From assembly GCF_044466355.1 (NCBI RefSeq), contig NZ_JBITMQ010000007.1:124001-188000 (forward strand): a stretch of DNA of 64,000 nucleotides, in the 5' to 3' direction. Every line of letters starts with the position of its first letter. Positions within the stretch are counted from its first letter, which is position 1. A program made the position numbers and the translations under genes. This stretch comes from Actinophytocola sp044466355 (lineage in GTDB: Bacteria > Actinomycetota > Actinomycetes > Mycobacteriales > Pseudonocardiaceae). Below the pieces are notes generated by a model, which saw only the letters and a list, made by a program, of their open reading frames with translations, did no database searches and was not told the origin of the DNA. Below, one piece after another: positions 52,792 to 60,226 of this stretch.

Positions 52792-53927
52792 CAGGTGACC
52801 ACCATCGGGTAGCCCTGGTAGTAGTCGAGCAGCCCACCCGCGGTGCTCGCGCGCGACGGCGGGTGGAACGCGATGGCCTGGGACGCCGCCGCCAGGTACG
52901 CGACGTCGCACGAACCGATGAACGCCATGCCGCCCAGCAGCTCCACGGCCTGGTTGACGGCCGTCAGGATGGCGTCCTGCACCGCGTATCGGGTGACCAG
53001 GGCGGAGGCGAGCGTGTCGTTGTCGGTCTCGCCGTCCATGATCCGCCGCGCGAGGCCCTCGGTGAGCGCGGCCGCGGACTCGATCTTCACGGCCAGCGCC
53101 GCCCGGTCGGTCATGCTGCCGCGTGCCCGGTGCAGCACCCGCTCGACCAGCGCGGACGCGATGCCGGTGTAGGTGGCGCACACGGTCATCTGGAACCAGA
53201 TCAGCCCGACCGTGGTCAGCTGGTTCATCGCGTCCGCCAGTGCCGGATCGGGCGCGATGATCTGGTCGGGCGTCACGAGGACGTCGGTCAGGCGGACCTC
53301 GTTGCTCTCCGCGCCCGCGAGCGCGAACGTCGACCAGAACGGGTGGATCGAGATGCCCGGCGTGTCGGCGGGCAGCATCAGCAGACCCATCGCCGAACTG
53401 CCGTCAGGTTGCGGGACGGCGACGCTCGCGGTGAGCAGGTCCATCGACTTCGACAGGCTGCACGGCTTCTTCGACCCGTTCACCACGTACCCGCCCGGCA
53501 CCTCCTCCGCGCGCATGGTCGGCGACAGGATCCCGTCCGCCGTACGGCCTTCCGCGAATCCGGACGCCACCAGCAACCGCTCGTCGACGACCCGCTTGAG
53601 CAGCAGGTCCTCCAGCCCGGACTCGTCGACCAGCGCGGCGACCGCGAACAGCGTGCCGAGCGAGAAGTGGTGCATCATCGTCGCCACCGTCATCGACGGC
53701 GCCTGCGCGGCGAGCGCTCGGATCACCCTGGCGGCGTCCACGGGGGACGCGTCGAGGCCGCCGTAGCTCTCCGGCACCATCAGGTTCGTGCCCGCGTGCG
53801 CGCGGAAGATCTCGATCGCCGGGCTGCCCTCGGCCTCCAGCTCGGCGAGCGGCAGCTCCGCCAACTGCTGCCGCAGCCCGGGCAGGAGCTTGTCGCAGGC
53901 GTTGCGGTCCGCCTCCATGAACTGCAT
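52791..53927 (-). CDS. Acyl-CoA-dehydrogenase-fold flavoprotein, possible N-hydroxylase
   Basis: The 378-residue protein has the ACAD fold: FAEGRTADGILSPTMRAEEV, GYVVNGSKKPCSLSKSMDLL and late FIGSCDVAYLAAASQAIAFH. The usual C-terminal EGTNQIQR motif with the catalytic Glu is absent; the end reads HPPSRASTAGGLLDYYQG. Loss of that Glu is typical of ACAD-fold monooxygenases such as isobutylamine N-hydroxylase (VlmH), DszC and KijD3. Given the adjacent aminotransferase, N-hydroxylation of an amine is inferred. No flavin reductase partner is in the window. ATG 53927 (or 53918). Confidence 0.75.
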   Translation of the reverse strand: MQFMEADRNACDKLLPGLRQQLAELPLAELEAEGSPAIEIFRAHAGTNLMVPESYGGLDASPVDAARVIRALAAQAPSMTVATMMHHFSLGTLFAVAALVDESGLEDLLLKRVVDERLLVASGFAEGRTADGILSPTMRAEEVPGGYVVNGSKKPCSLSKSMDLLTASVAVPQPDGSSAMGLLMLPADTPGISIHPFWSTFALAGAESNEVRLTDVLVTPDQIIAPDPALADAMNQLTTVGLIWFQMTVCATYTGIASALVERVLHRARGSMTDRAALAVKIESAAALTEGLARRIMDGETDNDTLASALVTRYAVQDAILTAVNQAVELLGGMAFIGSCDVAYLAAASQAIAFHPPSRASTAGGLLDYYQGYPMVVT

Positions 53928-53928
53928 G

Positions 53929-55521
53929 TCAGTCTCCCTCCAACAGCTGGTCGTAGGCGCCGAACACCGCGTCGCGGGGCCGCACCCCGGTCGCCACGGA
54001 CACGCCCTGCAGGTGCGAGCTGCGCAGCACGGGATAGTTGGCCTCACCGAACGCGCCGCCGGTCAGGCCGGTGCCGCCGTGCGTCGGCAGCCACGGCAGG
54101 AAGCCGATGTGCGAGTCGTTGACCTTGAGCACGCCGCCGTTGCGGACGTTGGCGACGAACCGCTCGACCACCCGCTCGTCCCGCGCCCACAGTGAGTTGC
54201 GCAGGCCGTACGGGTTCGAGTTGACGTACGTCAGGTAGTGGTCGAGCCGGTCGGTCTCCGGGACGATCACCGGCAACAGCGGGAAGAACGTCTCGGACCG
54301 GACGGCGTCGATCTCGCGGGCACGCGCGAACCCGTCGACCCGCAGCACGGTCGGTTCCAGGAACGGGCCGGTGTCGCTCGGCTCGCCGTCGACCTCCAGT
54401 CGGCGGGCGCCGTGCACGAGCGTCGCGCCGTGGTCGAGCGCGTCCCGGACGTGGGCGAAGAACCGTTCACTGCGCAGAACGGGGGACAGCAGCACGCCGT
54501 CCTCGTCCGGGTAACCGGGCCGGATCCGCGCCGCCGCCTCGGCCAGCCGTGCGCACAGCTCGTCGGCGACGGCCGGGTGCGCGACCACCTGGTTGGGCAC
54601 CATGCAGATCTGGCCGGACCCGTAGAAGCTCTCCGTCAGCGCGTCCACCGCGCCGTCGAGGTCGGCGTCCGCCCACACGACCACGCAGTCGTTGCCCGCC
54701 AGCTCCAGGATCGGCTTCTTGCCCCTGGCCACGCACTCGCGTTCCAGTTCGAGGCCGCGCTCGACGTCGCCGGTGTAGAAGATGTCGTCGACGTCGGGGC
54801 TGTCGAGCCAGGCCCGCAGTGTGGGGCCGGGACGGGCGCAGAAGAAGTTGAGCACTCCGGCGGGGGCGTCCAGTTCCGCCAGCGCGGGCACCACCAGCTC
54901 CTCAAGGGCGTACATCACGCCGAGCGGGGCGCTGCGTGGCGCGCGCACGACGACCGCGTTGCCGGAGATCAACGGCGTGATGCCGAACAACGCGGAGGCG
55001 GCCGGTGCGTTCTGCGGCGGGTTCACGCACACCACGCCGTCCGCGACCCGCCGGACGATCAGCCTGCGGCCGCCGACGACCCGTTCCTGGTGGAGCTGGT
55101 CGGCGCAGTAGCCGAGGGTCTCGTCGCTGAACAGCTCGAGCAGCCCGGCCACCTGCCAGCGCGCCAGCGCACGCGGGCTGCCCTCGGCGACGAGCACGTC
55201 GACGAGCGCGGAGTGCTTGTCCCGCAACCGGTCCCGGATGAGGGTGGCGAGCCGCAGCCGCGTCGCGAGCGGGGTCGCGGCCCACACCGGTGCCGCCGCG
55301 GCCGCGGCTTTCGTCGCCGCCGCGACGGTGTCCGCGTCCGCGACGGACACTCGGCCGACGACGTCGTCGGCCCGGTCGGAGTCGAGGCCCTGCTCGAGCC
55401 TCCGTTTGAGGGTGAGGCCCGCGAACACGTCGGCGAGCAGCGCCCGCGTGCTGACCGTGTAGAGGTACCGGCCGGAGTCCACGTGGGCGCCACCGACGTA
55501 CGAGACATGGGTGAGCGGCAC
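53929..55521 (-). CDS. Aldehyde dehydrogenase-family protein, first gene of the operon
   Basis: The 530-residue ALDH superfamily member has the catalytic Cys in GSGQICMVPNQVV and Glu in PILELAGNDCVVVW; FYTGDVERGLELE replaces the usual cofactor loop. The substrate could be a long aldehyde, or the enzyme could run in the reductive direction on an acyl thioester to give the aldehyde for the aminotransferase. Its stop is one base before the flavoprotein start. It opens the operon, and its promoter must lie in the 155-bp divergent region 55522-55676. Confidence 0.85.
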   Translation of the reverse strand: MPLTHVSYVGGAHVDSGRYLYTVSTRALLADVFAGLTLKRRLEQGLDSDRADDVVGRVSVADADTVAAATKAAAAAAPVWAATPLATRLRLATLIRDRLRDKHSALVDVLVAEGSPRALARWQVAGLLELFSDETLGYCADQLHQERVVGGRRLIVRRVADGVVCVNPPQNAPAASALFGITPLISGNAVVVRAPRSAPLGVMYALEELVVPALAELDAPAGVLNFFCARPGPTLRAWLDSPDVDDIFYTGDVERGLELERECVARGKKPILELAGNDCVVVWADADLDGAVDALTESFYGSGQICMVPNQVVAHPAVADELCARLAEAAARIRPGYPDEDGVLLSPVLRSERFFAHVRDALDHGATLVHGARRLEVDGEPSDTGPFLEPTVLRVDGFARAREIDAVRSETFFPLLPVIVPETDRLDHYLTYVNSNPYGLRNSLWARDERVVERFVANVRNGGVLKVNDSHIGFLPWLPTHGGTGLTGGAFGEANYPVLRSSHLQGVSVATGVRPRDAVFGAYDQLLEGD

Positions 55522-55676
55522 GATTTCGAGTCTGACAACGAATGCTGATGTGGTGCTGACACGTGCCTAAAGGAAATGCCTGCACTACTCGTGGAGCACT
55601 CATAATCGAGTCGGCACCTGCGGCATGACCTGCGGTGACGTGACCATAACAGGCGAATACGGATGGTGGATCAAGA
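55522..55676. promoter_or_regulatory. Divergent promoter region of the biosynthetic operon
   Basis: This 155-bp AT-richer gap lies between the twelve-gene operon and the DUF2156 gene. A CATAAT hexamer (about 55600-55605) could be a -10 for the rightward gene. Near-direct repeats GCACTACTCG and GCACTCATAATCG lie beside it. No clear SARP heptad tandem or ARE was found. Confidence 0.4.
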
Positions 55677-56672
55677 ATGGGCACAATAGCGGTGGAAACG
55701 TCGTCGCTCGATTCCGTCCACACGGCGATCGCGGCCGGCGCGGACAATCCGAGCGCTTTTCTCGCGCTGAACGCGGGCAACCACCACTTCACGGTGCCCG
55801 GCCTCGACGGTGTGCTCACCTACCGCGTGTCAGGTAGGCGGTTCGTGCAGTTCGGCGGCCCCGTTGGCCCGGATGCCGCCGCCCTGCTGGACCGGTTCGG
55901 CGCGTTCGCGCGTGCGCACGGCAAGCGGATCGTCGCGGTCCAGGTGCAGGCGCACGACGTGCCGGTGTACGAGGCAGCGGGCTACACCGTCAACCAGGTC
56001 GGCGCGTCGTACGCGGTGGACCTTGTGCGGTTCACGTTGCGCGGCAGGCCGTTCGTCAAGCTGCGCAACAAGATCGCGCGCGCGACGCGTGCGGGCCTGG
56101 TCGTGCGTGAGGTGCCGCAGCCGGAGTGGGACGACCGCATGCGGGCGCTCGACGCGCGCTGGCTCGCGTCGAAGGGCAAGCACGCCAAGCCGCTGGAGTT
56201 CCTGGTGGGGGAGTACGGCGGCCCTGTCCAGCACGCGCGGCGGCTGTTCGTCGGCACGATCGACGGCGAGCTGGCCGGGTACGTGTCGTACTCGCCGGCG
56301 TACGGCACACGTCCCGGCTGGCTGCACGACCTGTCCCGCCGGGTCCCGGACGGCACGCCGGGAATCATGGAGGCGGTGAACGCGGCCGCGATGGCGACGT
56401 TCCGCGAGGAGGGCGCGCGGTGGCTGCACTTCGGCTTCACCCCGTTCACCGGCCTGTCCGACGACCACGCGACGGCCACGGAAAGCCGCTGGTTCCGCTG
56501 GCTGGTGACCCAGCTGGGTGAACGTGGCGCCGCCGTCTACCCCGCGGCGACGCAGTTGGCCTACAAGCAGAAATGGGCGCCCCACGCGGTGATCCCGGAG
56601 TACGTGGCCTTCGAACGCAGGGCGTCCTTGTACGGCTTCCTCCAGGTCTTCAAGGCCGCCAACGCCCTCTGA
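55677..56672 (+). CDS. DUF2156 / MprF C-terminal-type aminoacyl-tRNA transferase
   Basis: The 331-residue protein has two GNAT-like lobes as in the cytosolic domain of lysyl-phosphatidylglycerol synthase. The diagnostic segment is WLHDLSRRVPDGTPGIMEAV followed by EEGARWLHFGFTPFTGL. It lacks the membrane flippase part of MprF. Such proteins move an aminoacyl group from aminoacyl-tRNA to a lipid or small-molecule acceptor. As I recall, VlmA, which transfers serine from seryl-tRNA to isobutylhydroxylamine, is of this kind. It is divergent from the operon and probably co-regulated with it. Confidence 0.82.
   Translation: MGTIAVETSSLDSVHTAIAAGADNPSAFLALNAGNHHFTVPGLDGVLTYRVSGRRFVQFGGPVGPDAAALLDRFGAFARAHGKRIVAVQVQAHDVPVYEAAGYTVNQVGASYAVDLVRFTLRGRPFVKLRNKIARATRAGLVVREVPQPEWDDRMRALDARWLASKGKHAKPLEFLVGEYGGPVQHARRLFVGTIDGELAGYVSYSPAYGTRPGWLHDLSRRVPDGTPGIMEAVNAAAMATFREEGARWLHFGFTPFTGLSDDHATATESRWFRWLVTQLGERGAAVYPAATQLAYKQKWAPHAVIPEYVAFERRASLYGFLQVFKAANAL
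55818..55835. repeat. ACCTGAC-N4-GTCAGGT palindrome, two mismatches
   Basis: ACCTACC-GCGT-GTCAGGT inside the DUF2156 gene; same spacing, one arm degenerate. Confidence 0.45.
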
Positions 56673-56675
56673 CCC

Positions 56676-56820
56676 CGCGAGTCGCGTTCCCACACGCACC
56701 GAGTTGTACGTTTCGTGCAGACGGCATGTGCACGAAACGTACAACTCGCTATGTTCGCGCGCGCGACTCGCTGTGTCTGGGGGCGCGACTCGCGGGGTTC
56801 GGGAGCGTGACTCGCGGGTG
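56676..56820. repeat. Palindromic extragenic element, copy 5
   Basis: One GCGAGTCGCG unit begins right after the DUF2156 stop. A hairpin follows with perfect 20-bp arms CGAGTTGTACGTTTCGTGCA (56700-56719) and its complement (56729-56748), only a 9-base loop. Three inverted GCGACTCGC(T/G)G units come next. It probably also terminates the DUF2156 transcript before the SARP gene. Confidence 0.85.
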
Positions 56821-56901
56821 GCTCGTGTGTGGGGGTGGTTGTCACGGGCGTGTCAGTGGCATGTCTGAGCATCGTCGTCGGACGTCGAGGAGGCGGGGGC
56901 G

Positions 56902-57705
56902 ATGGCAGACACGGTGATCTTCAAGTTGTTCGGTTCGGTGGGGCTGGTCAAGGACGGGCGGCTGGTCGCGATCCAGGGCGGCAGGCAGCGCACGCTGCTC
57001 GCCACGTTGTTGATCAATTCCGGCAAGGTGGTCACGAAAGAGCAGTTCTTCGAGGAACTGTGGGAGGGTCGGCCGCTCGCGAAGGCCAACAACGCGTTGC
57101 AGGCATTGATCACCAGATTGCGAAAACTGTTCAAGTCCACGTTCGGCGAGGAGTTCGCGCGGGAACGGCTGGTGACGCTGCCGACCGGATACATCCTCCA
57201 CGCCGACCGAGACGAAATCGACGCGAAGTTGTTCGAGCACCTGGTCGCGTGCGCGCACAACACGATCGCCGCGGATCCCGTGCGCGCAAGGGATCTTCTG
57301 CACGACGCACTCGAGCTGTGGGACGGCCCGGTACTCGAGGGCGTGTCCGGCGGGCCGCTGTGCCACAGCTCCGTCCTGCACTACGAGGAGAGCAGGCTCG
57401 CGGCGATCGAGGACAAGTTCCACGCCTGCATCGTCGCCGGTATCCAGGGTGGCGTGATCAGCGAGCTCAAGAAGATGGCGATGCTCTATCCGTGGCGAGA
57501 ACGGCTCGCGGAAATGCTGATGGTGGCTCTGTACCGATCAGGAAGACAGGCGGACGCGTTGCGGGAGTACAACGTCGTGCGCCGCAGGCTCGTCGACGAG
57601 CTCGGCATGGAGCCCTCGACGATGCTCCAGGACCGGATGCAGGCGATCCTGAACCATGATCCATCACTTGACCTGATGCCACCGCGTGCCGTCGCGAGCC
57701 GGTAG
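56902..57705 (+). CDS. SARP-family pathway activator (1)
   Basis: The 267-residue protein has an OmpR-like winged helix (about 1-100: GGRQRTLLATLLINSGKVVT, LITRLRKLFKSTFGEEFARE, LPTGYILHADRDEID) followed by a bacterial transcriptional activator domain (about 105-255: ALELWDGPVLEGVSGG, LYRSGRQADALREYNVVRRR, ELGMEPSTML). SARPs activate antibiotic gene clusters, so this is the leading candidate activator of the operon at 44.7-55.5 kb. ATG 56902; no ARE is seen in front of it. Confidence 0.92.
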   Translation: MADTVIFKLFGSVGLVKDGRLVAIQGGRQRTLLATLLINSGKVVTKEQFFEELWEGRPLAKANNALQALITRLRKLFKSTFGEEFARERLVTLPTGYILHADRDEIDAKLFEHLVACAHNTIAADPVRARDLLHDALELWDGPVLEGVSGGPLCHSSVLHYEESRLAAIEDKFHACIVAGIQGGVISELKKMAMLYPWRERLAEMLMVALYRSGRQADALREYNVVRRRLVDELGMEPSTMLQDRMQAILNHDPSLDLMPPRAVASR

Positions 57706-57807
57706 TTGTCGACGGAACGAGTAGCACGCTGCGTCGTTTTTGGCTCTGTCAAGCCAAGTTCGAGTCGCTGTGGGTGACTGGCGCTGACGCCGGACTGACA
57801 GCCTTCA

Positions 57808-57860
57808 GATAAAAAGACCGAGCGGTCTGATAACTATTGACAAACCGGGCGGTCGGTTTT
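57808..57860. promoter_or_regulatory. Two ARE-like operators before SARP gene 2
   Basis: Palindrome AGACCG-AG-CGGTCT (57815-57828) and AAACCG-GGCGGT-CGGTTT (57842-57859) lie in the AT-rich 230-bp gap 57706-57935. GBL receptors (ArpA/ScbR type) bind such imperfect AT-flanked palindromes. The related sequence ACCGGGTGGTAGGTATT occurs before the afsA-like gene and beside the third receptor gene. These are likely repression sites for one or more of the three local receptors. Confidence 0.6.
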
Positions 57861-57935
57861 GTAGTCTTGAGGAGTAGACGAGTAGATGTCGATCACCGGG
57901 TCGGCACTTCGTCACCGTCGCCACAGGAGAAGGAC

Positions 57936-58754
57936 GTGGACATTGAGGTTTTAGGGCCATTAGCCGCCCGCCAAAGTGCTGCCTCGATCGTGCCGACCGC
58001 GGCGAAGCCGCGCAAGGTGCTGGCGATGCTGGCGGTGCACGCCGACCAGGTCGTGCCGATGGCGTCGCTGTTCGAGGAGCTGTGGGGGGAAGACATCCCG
58101 CGCAGTGCCAACACCACGGTGCAGACCTACATCCTGCACCTGCGTAACCTGATCGGCGCCGCGCTGGAACAGTCGCCGGCCGATGGACCCACCGACGCCA
58201 AGCGTGTCCTCGTCACCTACCCGGGTGGCTACCTCATGGACACGATGGGCGGGCGCGTCGACGTCCGCGAGTTCGACCGGTTGGCCGCGTTGGGACACCG
58301 CGCGCGTGAGCTGGGCGACTTCGAGGCCGCGTCCCGTCAGTTCAGCGAGGCGCTCGCCATCTGGCGGGGCCGGGCGCTCGTGGACGTCCAGACCGGGCCG
58401 TTGCTCGAGGTCGAGTCACACCGCTTGGAGGAGGCGAGGCTCAACGTGCTCGACCGCCGCATCGACGCGGACCTGCGGCTCGGTCGGCACCATGAGCTGC
58501 TCGGCGAGCTGGCCGGGCTCGTCGGTCGGTACCGCACGCACGAGGGGCTGCACGCGCACCTCATGCTGGCGCTGTACCGGTCCGGTCGCCGGGGCGAGGC
58601 GATCGACGTGTACCGCCGGATGCGCACGGGTCTGGTCAACGAGCTCGGTCTCGAGCCGTCGCCCAGCCTGCGCCGACTGCAGCACGCGATCCTGATGTCG
58701 GACCGACGGCTCACCGAGTTCGGCAGCGAGACGGTGCTCGAACGAACGGGATGA
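57936..58754 (+). CDS. SARP-family pathway activator (2)
   Basis: The 272-residue SARP has a winged helix (AKPRKVLAMLAVHADQVVPM, TTVQTYILHLRNLIGAALEQ, VTYPGGYLMD) and a BTAD domain (FSEALAIWRGRALVDVQTGP, LALYRSGRRGEAIDVYRRMR, NELGLEPSPSLRRL). GTG 57936 follows AGGAGAAGG. Two ARE-like palindromes stand directly upstream, so the gene should be switched on when a GBL signal releases its receptor. A perfect hairpin terminates it. Confidence 0.93.
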   Translation: MDIEVLGPLAARQSAASIVPTAAKPRKVLAMLAVHADQVVPMASLFEELWGEDIPRSANTTVQTYILHLRNLIGAALEQSPADGPTDAKRVLVTYPGGYLMDTMGGRVDVREFDRLAALGHRARELGDFEAASRQFSEALAIWRGRALVDVQTGPLLEVESHRLEEARLNVLDRRIDADLRLGRHHELLGELAGLVGRYRTHEGLHAHLMLALYRSGRRGEAIDVYRRMRTGLVNELGLEPSPSLRRLQHAILMSDRRLTEFGSETVLERTG

Positions 58755-58779
58755 GAAGTTGGTGCCACCAAATCACACA

Positions 58780-58817
58780 ACCGGAGCAGGGCGGTTAAAA
58801 TCCCGCCCTGCTCCGGT
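58780..58817 (+). terminator. Intrinsic terminator after SARP gene 2
   Basis: Perfect 15-bp inverted repeat ACCGGAGCAGGGCGG / CCGCCCTGCTCCGGT with an 8-base AT-rich loop, 25 bases after the stop. Confidence 0.92.
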
Positions 58818-58869
58818 CGTCGTTTGTGGGCCGTGATCCCCCGGTCCGCACGGGCCCTGGGACGTTGTC

Positions 58870-59243
58870 GTGGCGAAGCAGTCGAGGTCGGAGAGTACGC
58901 GGTTGCACTTGGTGCGTTCCGCGGCTGTGTTGTTTGATCGTTTGGGGTTTTCTGGTGCGACGTTGGAGGATGTGTCGCGGTCTGCGGGGGTGACGAAGGG
59001 GGCTTTTTATTTTCATTTCTCGTCGAAGGACGAGTTGGGTGGGGCGATTCAGGCTGAGGCGTGTGGGTTGTTGCGTTCTGCGGTGTATGGGGTGGTGGGG
59101 GCGGGGTTGCCTGCGTTGCAGGCGTTGGTTGATTTGACGCATGAGTTGGCGTGGTGGTTGGAGTGTGAGCCGTTGGTGCGTGCGTCGTTCCGTACGGCTC
59201 GGGAGTGTGGTCATCGTGGTCGCCCGTTCCTGGATTTCCACCA
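58870..59243 (+). repeat. 374-bp G/T-skewed repeat block, copy 1 (GRINS-like)
   Basis: It appears identical base for base to 59582-59955. Third codon positions are almost only G or T, with about nine C and no A that I could count, whereas flanking genes are C-rich at that position. It covers the DNA-binding domain and the start of the ligand domain. Confidence 0.85.
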
Positions 59244-59505
59244 CGAGTGGCTCGTCGCGGTCGAGTTGTTGCTGCGGCAGGCGCAGCGGGCCGGGGAACT
59301 CGCGCCGGACGTGGAGCTCGAGCACGCGGTCACGCTCGTGGTGACCGTGACCGCCGGGATGGAATTGCTGTGGTGGGCCAAGATCCGCGAGGGCGCACTG
59401 GGGGATAGTCTCACCGGGATGTGGTCACTCGCACTGCCCGGACTCGCCGCACCCGCGTTGGTGCGGCGGTTGCGGCCCGCCGGAACCGGCCGATCGGCGG
59501 GGTAG
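58870..59505 (+). CDS. GBL receptor-type TetR regulator (1)
   Basis: The 211-residue TetR protein of the ArpA/ScbR group has the N-terminal HTH (STRLHLVRSAAVLFDRLGFS, GVTKGAFYFHFSSKDELGGA) and a WxxxG-type C-terminal pocket (ELLWWAKIREGALGDSL). Codons 1 to about 124 are identical in DNA to receptor 2 and are highly G/T-skewed, with nearly all Leu codons TTG. From 59244 on, codon use returns to the local C-rich norm. It starts at GTG 58870. No clear ARE is directly upstream. Confidence 0.9.
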   Translation: MAKQSRSESTRLHLVRSAAVLFDRLGFSGATLEDVSRSAGVTKGAFYFHFSSKDELGGAIQAEACGLLRSAVYGVVGAGLPALQALVDLTHELAWWLECEPLVRASFRTARECGHRGRPFLDFHHEWLVAVELLLRQAQRAGELAPDVELEHAVTLVVTVTAGMELLWWAKIREGALGDSLTGMWSLALPGLAAPALVRRLRPAGTGRSAG

Positions 59506-59581
59506 GAATGTCACCGATGTCCGCTATGTTCGTGGGTGTGGAGAATCCCGTGCCCTCGGCTCCGTCGCGCTGGGCGTGACG

Positions 59582-59955
59582 GTGGCGAAGCAGTCGAGGT
59601 CGGAGAGTACGCGGTTGCACTTGGTGCGTTCCGCGGCTGTGTTGTTTGATCGTTTGGGGTTTTCTGGTGCGACGTTGGAGGATGTGTCGCGGTCTGCGGG
59701 GGTGACGAAGGGGGCTTTTTATTTTCATTTCTCGTCGAAGGACGAGTTGGGTGGGGCGATTCAGGCTGAGGCGTGTGGGTTGTTGCGTTCTGCGGTGTAT
59801 GGGGTGGTGGGGGCGGGGTTGCCTGCGTTGCAGGCGTTGGTTGATTTGACGCATGAGTTGGCGTGGTGGTTGGAGTGTGAGCCGTTGGTGCGTGCGTCGT
59901 TCCGTACGGCTCGGGAGTGTGGTCATCGTGGTCGCCCGTTCCTGGATTTCCACCA
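59582..59955 (+). repeat. 374-bp G/T-skewed repeat block, copy 2 (GRINS-like)
   Basis: Second copy of the block at 58870-59243, in direct orientation 712 bp away. Divergence begins abruptly at 59956, where copy 1 has C and copy 2 has G. Confidence 0.85.
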
Positions 59956-60226
59956 GGAATGGCTCGCGGCTGTCGAAACGTTGCTGATCGCGGCGGAACG
60001 TGCCGGTGACCTCCGTGCGGAGGTCGATGTCGAGGAGACGGCCTCCCTCGTTTTCGCGGTGTCGTCCGGGCTGGAGATGTTGTGGTGGACCGGAATTCGC
60101 CACGGCGAGATCGCGCCCACCGTCGAGGGACTGTGGCGCACGATCCTTCCCGGCATCGCGACGTCCGCCGCGCTGGTCGCGGTGCGACCGGAAGGTACGC
60201 AGCAGCGCAAGCTAGGCGGCGAGTAG
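59582..60226 (+). CDS. GBL receptor-type TetR regulator (2)
   Basis: The 214-residue receptor homologue (GTG 59582; GTG 59576 also possible). Its first 124 codons are identical in DNA to receptor 1, so both should bind the same operators. The C-terminal half differs (VETLLIAAERAGDLRAEVDV, GLEMLWWTGIRHGEIAPTVE versus receptor 1), so the ligands may differ. The 3' end overlaps the converging SDR gene by 15 bases. Confidence 0.9.
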   Translation: MAKQSRSESTRLHLVRSAAVLFDRLGFSGATLEDVSRSAGVTKGAFYFHFSSKDELGGAIQAEACGLLRSAVYGVVGAGLPALQALVDLTHELAWWLECEPLVRASFRTARECGHRGRPFLDFHQEWLAAVETLLIAAERAGDLRAEVDVEETASLVFAVSSGLEMLWWTGIRHGEIAPTVEGLWRTILPGIATSAALVAVRPEGTQQRKLGGE

